Part shown: positions 29,736 to 35,371 of the stretch, piece after piece | How positions within the stretch are numbered: the stretch's first letter is position 1 | Layout of the letters: the number at the start of each line of letters is the position of its first letter | Assembly: GCA_028278105.1 (NCBI GenBank) | Contig: JANQEX010000052.1 | Span: 1 to 35,371, forward strand | Source of the DNA: Alphaproteobacteria bacterium | GTDB taxonomy: Bacteria; Pseudomonadota; Alphaproteobacteria; UBA9219; RGZA01 | Direction: 5' to 3' | Length of the DNA: 35,371 nucleotides | Program-made: the position numbers and the translations under genes | The notes under the pieces: model-generated | Told to the model about the DNA's origin: nothing | Database searches by the model: none | Seen by the model: only the letters and a program-made list of their open reading frames with translations

Positions 29736-31262
29736 TCATGCGGCCCGGTCCGTTTCCGGTTTTTCGCTTGCTTCAGCGCTGGACGCTTCGCCGGTTTCTT
29801 CGTTGTCCGGGGTTTCTTCACCATCATCCCCGCTTTTTTTTACCGCCGGGGATTGGCGCGGCCCCTTGCGCGTCAGGATATCCCCGATACCCGCGCGCGG
29901 CGCCGGGAGGGCGCGCTTGTCCGCCGCCGCAACGGCCAGACGCACGTTCTCGGCGGCGGCGCGGGCCTCATCCTCGGCCATGATGTCTTCGCCGATCAGG
30001 GCGCGGCCCGTCGTCTCAACCTCCTGCAAACCCTGCATAAGGGTATCCATATGCTCGGCCAGGCTGGCCAGCGTTTCGGCCACAACCCTGGGAGCGGCCA
30101 CATGGCGCGGCGATGCGTTCTGGTAATAGCTGGCGTAATCGGCGCATTGGCCGTAGACGGAAGCCACCTGCCGCGCAAGCTCGGCCCCCAGAAGTCCCAG
30201 CGAGCCAACATGGGCCTGATAGACGAAACTGCGGGTGCGCGGCCAAAGCTGGGACGGCGCGCGCGGATCATCCCCGTCTTTCGCGCGCATCAGGTCACGG
30301 GCGCGGGTGCGGCAGATCATGCGGGCCGACATGAGTTCGCCGCGCAACGCCGCCGCCAGCGCGCGGCGCTTTTCGGCCAGCACTTTTTTCTCCCGCCACA
30401 TCAGGGCAAAGGCGAAAACACAGGCCGTCACCAAAAACAGAACCGCGCCGGAAAGGATCTGATAGCGCTCAAGAAAACCGCCAGGCCCTGCTGTTTCGGA
30501 AACCGCCATGGGTGCTTGCGCATTGTTCGAAGTCCTGACCGGAGCGGCGGCGGCCGAAAGTCTTTGCAGGGCCGAAGGAATATCGGGAAGCGGCGCGATG
30601 TTCTTGTCCTTTGCGCCGGAAGCCGGTGACGCGGCCACGGATTCCGGCAGCGCCTTCGTCTCGTCTCCTTCGGGCATGGGAACCATGGCCGCCTTGCCGG
30701 GATTGCTGACCGGCACGGCCATGGCCATGGGCGTGGGCGCGAAAATGCCGCGGCCGTTGGCCTGCGCCTCCTGCTCCGCGCGTTCGTAAACCCCGGACAA
30801 CGTGTTGCCCTTGAGCGCCCGGCGGTCCACCATCGCCCAGCCCTGCCGCAGCATTTCGAAAGACAGGTCGGGCACCTTCACCGTGCCGCAGAAAGCCAGC
30901 AGATGCCCTTCGCGGTCGTGGCCGGTGGCCTTGCACAGAACGGTCGTGCCGGAAAGCATGCGATCCAGGCTGAGACGCGCATGCGGCCCATAGCTGGAAA
31001 CCAGCGACGGCGTGATGATGCCGAAAAGGCGGACTTCCTGTCCGGCCACATTCAGGCGCTCACCGTCAACGGCCTTGCCCGCGCCCTCGTATTCCTGCTT
31101 TTCGGCAGGACGCGGCGCGGGATCATCCAGAACCTTCGCCTCCACCGGGATGCGCGGTGATTTTTTCGGTGGCGGCATCAGGTCGTCACGGGCCAGGGCC
31201 GGCACGGCTTGCAGCGCCAGCGGCAACAGGAGCAAGGCGAGTCGAAGGACGGTCACGCGCAT
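29736..31262 (-). CDS. Membrane protein with degenerate staphylococcal-nuclease-like domain
   Basis: 508 residues from the ATG at 31262 (a GTG two codons earlier is possible). An N-terminal signal peptide ends near VPALA. A SNase-like domain spans about residues 55-175 (GKAVDGERLNVAGQ, VRLFGI, SYGPHA, LRQGWAMV), then a Pro/Ala linker, one membrane segment (about 269-288) and a cytoplasmic helical region of about 215 residues with an acidic tail. The nuclease domain looks inactive: where SNase has D40 and E43 (GIDTPE) this protein has GIITPS, D21 is Glu, and R87 is His. Only the R35 equivalent remains. It may bind rather than cut a ligand. The function is unknown. Confidence 0.8.
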   Translation of the reverse strand: MRVTVLRLALLLLPLALQAVPALARDDLMPPPKKSPRIPVEAKVLDDPAPRPAEKQEYEGAGKAVDGERLNVAGQEVRLFGIITPSLVSSYGPHARLSLDRMLSGTTVLCKATGHDREGHLLAFCGTVKVPDLSFEMLRQGWAMVDRRALKGNTLSGVYERAEQEAQANGRGIFAPTPMAMAVPVSNPGKAAMVPMPEGDETKALPESVAASPASGAKDKNIAPLPDIPSALQRLSAAAAPVRTSNNAQAPMAVSETAGPGGFLERYQILSGAVLFLVTACVFAFALMWREKKVLAEKRRALAAALRGELMSARMICRTRARDLMRAKDGDDPRAPSQLWPRTRSFVYQAHVGSLGLLGAELARQVASVYGQCADYASYYQNASPRHVAAPRVVAETLASLAEHMDTLMQGLQEVETTGRALIGEDIMAEDEARAAAENVRLAVAAADKRALPAPRAGIGDILTRKGPRQSPAVKKSGDDGEETPDNEETGEASSAEASEKPETDRAA

Positions 31263-31346
31263 GAACACCGGAAAATCTGGATCGTCGGCGAGGGAGTGAA
31301 GGTTAACTTTCCGGCGTCATAAAATGCAAGCCCTAATCCGGCTGGA

Positions 31347-33065
31347 TCAGGCGGATGCGGCGGTGTTCCGGCCATTTTTCCGCGCTTCTTCCTCATCCAG
31401 AAGCATCTTGCGGGAATTTTTCCCGACAACCGTTTTTGGCAGGCGGGCGCGCAACTCGATCAGCTTCGGCGTTTCGATGGGCGAGACTTTATCAGCAAGA
31501 AAAGCCGTCAGATCGTCACGGGTGATGGTCTTGCCGTCTTTCATGACCAGATAGGCTTTCACCGTCTGGCCGCGATAGGTATCGGGCAGGCCCGCCACCA
31601 CGCATTCGGCGATATCGGAATGCCGCAAAATCGCCTCTTCCACGATGCGGGGATAGACGTTGAAGCCGCTGCAAAGGAACATGTCCTTCAGGCGGTCGAT
31701 GACATAAACATACCCGTCCGCGTCCATATAACCGGCATCGCCGGTGTAAAGACGCCAGTCGCCGTTCGGTAAACGGCGCAGGATTTCGGATGTTTCCGCC
31801 TCGTTCCCCCAATAGCCTTTCATCACCTGCGGTCCGCGGATGCAGATTTCGCCGCGCATGGTGGGCGGCAGCACCGTTTCATGATCCTCGATGCTGACGA
31901 TTTCGATGATGGTGCGCGGAAACGGCAGGCCAATCGAGCCGGCCTTGTTGCGCCCGTCCAGCGGATTGCAGCTGACCACCGGCGCGCTTTCGGTGAGGCC
32001 GTAGCCTTCGGCCACCACGCAGCCGGTGACCGACTCGAACGCGCGCTTGACCTCCACCGGCAGCCCCGCGCCGCCGGAAATGCAATAGCGCACCGAGGAA
32101 ATGTCGTAATTCACCAGGCGGCGGTAATTGGCGATGGCCGCGTAAAGCGTGGGCACGGCCGGAAACAGCGTGGGCTGCTTGGCGTGAATGGTCTCCACCA
32201 GCGAAGCCAGCTCGTAACGCGGCACGACGATGATCGTCGCGCCCAGCAGCACGCCCAGATTCATCGCCACCGTCATGGCGAAGACGTGAAAGAAGGGCAA
32301 AACGCCCAGCACCACCTCTCCCCCCTCGCGGGCGGCGCTGAACCACAGCCGGCATTGCATGGCATTGGCGGCCAGATTGGCGTGGGTCAGCATCGCCCCT
32401 TTCGGCACGCCGGTGGTGCCGCCGGTGTATTGCAGCACGGCCACGTCCGTTGCCGGATCGATTTCGACCGGCCGCGCGTCGCCATGATTGTGCAGCACCT
32501 GGTGACAGGTTACGTGCCGGGCGTCGCGGGGAATACGCGCCGTCTCCCGTCCGTGAAGCAGCCACCAGGCCAGCCTCTTATAGACGGGCAAGGCATCGGC
32601 GATGCGGCAAACGATCAGCCGTTCCAGCGGCGTGCGGCCGAACATCTTGCGCGCCTTGTCGTAAATCATCCTGACGTCGACGGTGACGGCCAGTTTCAAC
32701 CCGCTGTCCCTGACAAGATGCTCCAGTTCCTGCTCGGCATATAACGGGTCGATATTCACCACGATTCCGCCCGCCTTCAGGATGGCGAAATAGAAAATGA
32801 CGAAATAGGGCGTGTTGGGCAGCAACAACCCCACCCGGTCGCCCTTTTTCACGCCAAGCGCCTGCAAGCCCGCGGTGGCGCCATCCACCAGCCTTGCGGT
32901 TTCCTCGTAGGTGGTGATGCGGTCCACGAAATCCATGCAGGCGCGGCGCGGGAATTTCGCCGCCGCGCGGTCAAGGATTTCCCACAGGGGATAGCGCGGC
33001 ATCCCGGCATGCCAGTCGATGCCGGGAGGATAGTGCGCAAGCCAGGAATAGTCGTGATCGGTCAT
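31347..33065 (-). CDS. Long-chain fatty acid-CoA ligase, FadD-like
   Basis: Adenylate-forming enzyme that activates a carboxylic acid to its CoA thioester. The 572 residues from MTDHDYSWLAHYPPG (33065) show the AMP-binding P-loop YTGGTTGVPKG (213-223), LPFFHVFAMT, the A5 motif YGLTES (355-360), YTGDAGYMDADGYVYVIDRLKDMF with the hinge, and a C-terminal catalytic Lys near VGKNSRK. ATG 33110 or TTG 33140 would extend the N-terminus. I chose 33065 because homologues typically start with this motif, though GGGA before 33110 is the better ribosome site. The substrate chain length cannot be told from sequence. It may be fadD. Confidence 0.9.
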   Translation of the reverse strand: MTDHDYSWLAHYPPGIDWHAGMPRYPLWEILDRAAAKFPRRACMDFVDRITTYEETARLVDGATAGLQALGVKKGDRVGLLLPNTPYFVIFYFAILKAGGIVVNIDPLYAEQELEHLVRDSGLKLAVTVDVRMIYDKARKMFGRTPLERLIVCRIADALPVYKRLAWWLLHGRETARIPRDARHVTCHQVLHNHGDARPVEIDPATDVAVLQYTGGTTGVPKGAMLTHANLAANAMQCRLWFSAAREGGEVVLGVLPFFHVFAMTVAMNLGVLLGATIIVVPRYELASLVETIHAKQPTLFPAVPTLYAAIANYRRLVNYDISSVRYCISGGAGLPVEVKRAFESVTGCVVAEGYGLTESAPVVSCNPLDGRNKAGSIGLPFPRTIIEIVSIEDHETVLPPTMRGEICIRGPQVMKGYWGNEAETSEILRRLPNGDWRLYTGDAGYMDADGYVYVIDRLKDMFLCSGFNVYPRIVEEAILRHSDIAECVVAGLPDTYRGQTVKAYLVMKDGKTITRDDLTAFLADKVSPIETPKLIELRARLPKTVVGKNSRKMLLDEEEARKNGRNTAASA

Positions 33066-33216
33066 GAAACCCGGAGCCCTGCGGGATTCAGGGTTCCATT
33101 GTCCTTTCATCCGGTAAATTCCCGTCGCACTTTTTGACAAGCGGCGCGGAAAATCGTTGCCGCGATGCGGGACGTTTTTACTATCTTCGGGACGTCAAGT
33201 GGAGTAGAATAAATGG

Positions 33217-33632
33217 ATGAGCGAAGAGCCCGACAATCTTATCCTCAAGCATCTGCGCGAGCTGCGCGCGGAAATGAATGCGCGCTTCGAGGCTATTGAA
33301 AAGCGAATTGGAAAAATCGAATATAACACAAGCCTTCTGGCCGACGGCATGCTGTCATTGCGCCGCGATGTACAAACCCTTTTATTATGTGCTCCCTGAA
33401 GGTATCCAGGGCGCCCATTTTCACTCGCTCTGCGGTACGCGCGCCGCTTGTTGAAAAAAACCTTCGCTATTTGCAACCCCGCTCCCCGCAACCGCTCGTG
33501 ACCGGACCGGGGCCGCTTCATACGACGGCTTGTGTTACCATCGCCTCGGCGGGGCATGGCGAAAGAATGGCCGGCGTCGAAACCCGCCTCGACCATATCG
33601 AGCGGCATTTGCAGGTTCCCGAAAGCGAATAG
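33217..33632 (+). pseudogene. Small coiled-coil protein gene, apparently interrupted
   Basis: The first 54 codons (from ATG 33217, with GGAG 12 bases upstream) encode a polar coiled coil, MSEEPDNLILKHLRELRAEM... through LRRDVQT. Then the frame becomes LLLCAP and stops at 33399. In another frame, 33559-33632 encodes ERMAGVETRLDHIERHLQVPESE, which has the same heptad style and would be a natural continuation. Between them, about 33381-33558 shows no coiled-coil pattern in any frame. I infer that about 175-180 bases were inserted into, or degraded inside, a gene of roughly 77 codons. The alternative is that the 60-residue product is the complete protein. Confidence 0.45.
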
Positions 33633-33683
33633 CCTCCCGTCACCGGGCTTTCCTAAGCGTCCCGCCGCCTCCTGTTTCTTGCC

Positions 33684-34208
33684 TTACTTGAACAACTTCT
33701 TCAGGCCCTCAAGAGGAGAAGACGAAGAAGGCTTCTGGGTCTCAGGCGTTGCGGATGGCAAAGGAGGAGGAGGTGATGGTGGTGGCGTGGCCGGCTGGGG
33801 CGCCGCAGATGGCGCGGGAGGCATAGGAGGCGCGGGCGGTTTGTAGGAAAGATCCTGCTCGCACCAGATCATATCGCCGCCGGGCTTGGCTTTGCTCTTG
33901 TATTTCTTCATTCCCGGCGGACATTCCTTGTTCAGATTTTTCGGGAAGATATGCACTTTTTTGGCAAAGACGCAATAGACCAGACCGCTGTCTTTCACCA
34001 GGTCCTGCTCCGGTCCCCTATAAGGTTCCGATCCCGCCGGGCAGGAGGCGCCGGAAAAAGCGAAGACCGAAGGACCCGGATTGAGCAGCCGCATTTTTTG
34101 CATGTCTTCGGGCGAGGGAATGGGCGGCGGCATTGGCGCGTCCGCGGCATGGCAGGGAAAAGAAAGCAGTGCCAGAAAGCCGGCAAGAGCGAACAGATTT
34201 TTTTGCAT
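33684..34208 (-). CDS. Secreted protein with duplicated four-cysteine motif and Pro-rich tail
   Basis: 174 residues from ATG 34208, chosen because GGAG stands six bases before it. The codons upstream give no sensible N-terminus. The signal peptide MQKNLFALAGFLALLSFPCHA probably ends at A-D-A. The mature part has two similar blocks: C-P-A-G-x3-Y-R ... LVYC and C-P-P-G-x3-Y-K ... MIWC, each with cysteines about 21-23 residues apart, suggesting two disulfide loops. The C-terminal third is Pro/Ala/Ser-rich and ends in a basic LEGLKKLFK. It is likely periplasmic or secreted. I do not recognise the family. Confidence 0.7.
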   Translation of the reverse strand: MQKNLFALAGFLALLSFPCHAADAPMPPPIPSPEDMQKMRLLNPGPSVFAFSGASCPAGSEPYRGPEQDLVKDSGLVYCVFAKKVHIFPKNLNKECPPGMKKYKSKAKPGGDMIWCEQDLSYKPPAPPMPPAPSAAPQPATPPPSPPPPLPSATPETQKPSSSSPLEGLKKLFK

Positions 34209-34360
34209 GACAGACTCCATGACAGGGACCACGCGGAAAGTATAGCCGGTGCGTCCGTGCGTGCAATGGGCAAGCAAGGCAAGACTCCCAGCGGACGAAC
34301 AAAATGTAACAATAATGTGTCATTCCAAAAAGTCAGTAGTGTCTCAGTTAGAAAAACATC

Positions 34361-34451
34361 ATGCCCGCCCCCGCCTCCGCGAGGGCAGGCTCCGGCGGGC
34401 ATCCCATTTGGTTCTGTTATAAAAAAATGGGACTCCCGCCTTCGCGGGAGT
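34361..34451. repeat. Paired-palindrome (REPIN-like) element near 34.4 kb
   Basis: The left hairpin has ATGCCCGCC (34361-34369) pairing with GGCGGGCAT (34394-34402). Central arms are TCCCATTT (34402-34409) and AAATGGGA (34425-34432). The right hairpin is ACTCCCGC-CTTC-GCGGGAGT (34432-34451). The layout is the same as in the elements near 0.1, 15.0 and 22.8 kb. Confidence 0.6.
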
Positions 34452-34482
34452 GATTGTCTTTATTGGATTTTCCATCTTGTAT

Positions 34483-34500
34483 TTGTCCATTGAACCTAGA
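34483..34500. repeat. 18-bp direct repeat shared with position 84-101
   Basis: TTGTCCATTGAACCTAGA is identical to 84-101 and in the same orientation. In both places it sits between two palindromic modules. For random sequence of this size an exact 18-base match is unlikely (about one in a hundred), so it is probably part of the repeat family. Confidence 0.6.
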
Positions 34501-34528
34501 ACTCTCCTTCCTCTGGCCCGCCTTGACT

Positions 34529-34722
34529 CCCCTCCCCTTGCCCGCCTTCGCCAAGGCTCCGGCGAGGTCCTTGGAGAAAGCTTGTCCGCCGTAGCTTGCA
34601 GAGCGAAGGCGGAAGGGAGGGGTTGGGGGCGGGGTGAAGCGTTGGTCTTTTCAAAGCCTCGGCATTTACGCTACTGGAACCCGGCGACCCCACCCCTTGA
34701 TCCCCTCCCTCAAGGGGAGGGG
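34529..34722. repeat. C/G-tract inverted repeats in the gene-free stretch 34209-34867
   Basis: Arms of about 20 bases (34529-34551 with 34603-34622, CCCCTCCC...CCGCCTTCGC against GCGAAGGCGG...GGGAGGGG, one small indel) form a long hairpin. A second perfect 8-bp stem, CCCCTCCC/GGGAGGGG, lies at 34702-34722. A degenerate repeat of the same flavour continues to about 34842. I see no credible gene in 34209-34867: open frames here are by-products of the repeats. Confidence 0.5.
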
Positions 34723-34867
34723 AAATATATTCATGTCATGCTGGCGAAAGCTTTCCTGTCTCGCCCAAGGACCTCGCGGGACCGAATGAGCAAACCTGTC
34801 CGCCAGAGCCTTGGCGCAGGCGGGCCAGAGGGAGGGGAATAAAAAAGCCGCGTCCCTTGAAGGAATG

Positions 34868-35371
34868 TTACTCAAAATCGCAAGCGCTGGTGTAGATATG
34901 GCCGCCGCGGACCGTCGCCGCCAGCCGGGCGCCGTCGCTGCTGCTGGCGATTCCATTCCAGACCCGGGTGCCCGCGCCGGCGTGCCGCGTCCAGGCCGCG
35001 CCGGAGTCGCTGCTGGTGTAGATACTGCTGTTGCCGCCGGCCACCGCCAGCCTGTCGCCGCCGCTGCTGCTGGCGATGCCGCGCAAGGTCGGGCTGCACA
35101 TGCTGGCGCGCAGCGTCCAGGCCACGCCGGAGTCGCTGCTGGTGTAGATACAGCCGGCGCCCGCCGCCAGCCTGTCGCCGCCGCTGCTGCTGGCGATGAT
35201 GCGCCATTCCCGGCGGCCCGCGCCGGCGCGCTCCGTCCAGGCCGCGCCGCTGTCGCTGCTGGTGTAGATATAGCCGCCCCAGGCCGCCGCCGCCAGCTTG
35301 CTGCCGTCGCTGCTGCTGGCAATGGCGCGCCAGTTCCGGCGGCCCGCGCCGGTGCGTTCCGTCCAGGCCGC
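34868..35371 (-). CDS. C-terminal part of a tandem-repeat (BNR/beta-propeller-like) protein, cut by the window end
   Basis: The - strand frame is open from the window edge to the TAA at 34868-34870, 167 codons. It contains four repeats of 42, 40, 42 and about 43 residues, each reading roughly AAWTERxGAGRRxW, xxIASSSDGxKLAA and GGYIYTSSDSG. Repeats of this W..IASSSDG..GGYIYTSSDSG type resemble sialidase/BNR-like beta-propeller blades in exported or surface proteins. The family assignment is by pattern only. DNA copies are highly alike (GTCGCTGCTGGTGTAGATA recurs at 35006, 35132 and 35252), which suggests recent amplification. The protein ends SACDFE. The N-terminus lies outside the window. Confidence 0.75.
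   Translation of the reverse strand, partial: AAWTERTGAGRRNWRAIASSSDGSKLAAAAWGGYIYTSSDSGAAWTERAGAGRREWRIIASSSGGDRLAAGAGCIYTSSDSGVAWTLRASMCSPTLRGIASSSGGDRLAVAGGNSSIYTSSDSGAAWTRHAGAGTRVWNGIASSSDGARLAATVRGGHIYTSACDFE

Noticed and set aside
34450-34842. Open frame of 130 codons on the + strand in the repeat-rich stretch
   Set aside because: Its sequence is made of the palindromic repeats, with no ribosome site and no protein-like pattern.
34666-35322. Alternative - strand frame over the tandem repeats (Pro/Ala/Arg-rich)
   Set aside because: The frame ending at 34868 gives the coherent IASSSDG...IYTSSDSG repeat, and this one is a GC-rich by-product.
34880-35371. Regularly spaced DNA repeats that could suggest a CRISPR array
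   Set aside because: The period is 120-126 bp, there are no unique spacers of constant length, and the repeats are in frame and encode protein repeats.

Overview
This window is GC-rich DNA, most likely the chromosome of an alphaproteobacterium. Three signs point there. The gene order murE-murF-mraY-murD-ftsW-murG-murC-murB-ddl-ftsQ-ftsA-ftsZ-lpxC-bamD-recN-ligA is typical of the class. FtsZ ends in the alphaproteobacterial-style DIPAFLRRQ tail. The uvrD-type helicase carries an alphaproteobacterial SOS box (GTTC-N7-GTTC). MurE has the DNPR motif of meso-diaminopimelate-adding enzymes, and LpxC and BamD are present, so the cell is Gram-negative with an LPS-type outer membrane and DAP peptidoglycan. 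I cannot name a genus.

Positions 202-16795 hold the division and cell wall (dcw) cluster, all on the + strand. It runs from the UDP-MurNAc-tripeptide ligase through lipid I and II synthesis (MraY, MurG), the SEDS protein FtsW and the MurC/MurB steps to the divisome proteins FtsQ, FtsA and FtsZ. Most junctions overlap by 1-4 bases, which suggests translational coupling. The standout is ddl: instead of a protein of about 300 residues it encodes an 800-residue fusion of two D-Ala-D-Ala-ligase-like ATP-grasp domains. The two halves carry different active-site substitutions, the gene has its own extended -10 promoter, and its base composition looks poorer in GC. The cluster continues with lpxC, bamD, recN and ligA (17017-22645).

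Positions 22982-27145 on the - strand hold an Xaa-Pro aminopeptidase and a PcrA/UvrD helicase under a likely LexA box. Next come a small unknown gene (+), a GGDEF diguanylate cyclase (-), lipB (-), tRNA-Leu(GAG) (+), a membrane protein with a degenerate nuclease domain (-) and a FadD-like acyl-CoA ligase (-).

From about 33.2 kb the window turns accessory. It holds a coiled-coil gene that looks disrupted, a secreted protein with a duplicated four-cysteine motif, about 590 bases filled with palindromic repeats, and the C-terminal part of a protein built of 40-43-residue tandem repeats that runs off the window end. Paired-palindrome (REPIN-like) elements recur at four intergenic sites: before murE, between ftsA and ftsZ, after ligA, and near 34.4 kb. 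An 18-base sequence is shared between the first and the last of these.
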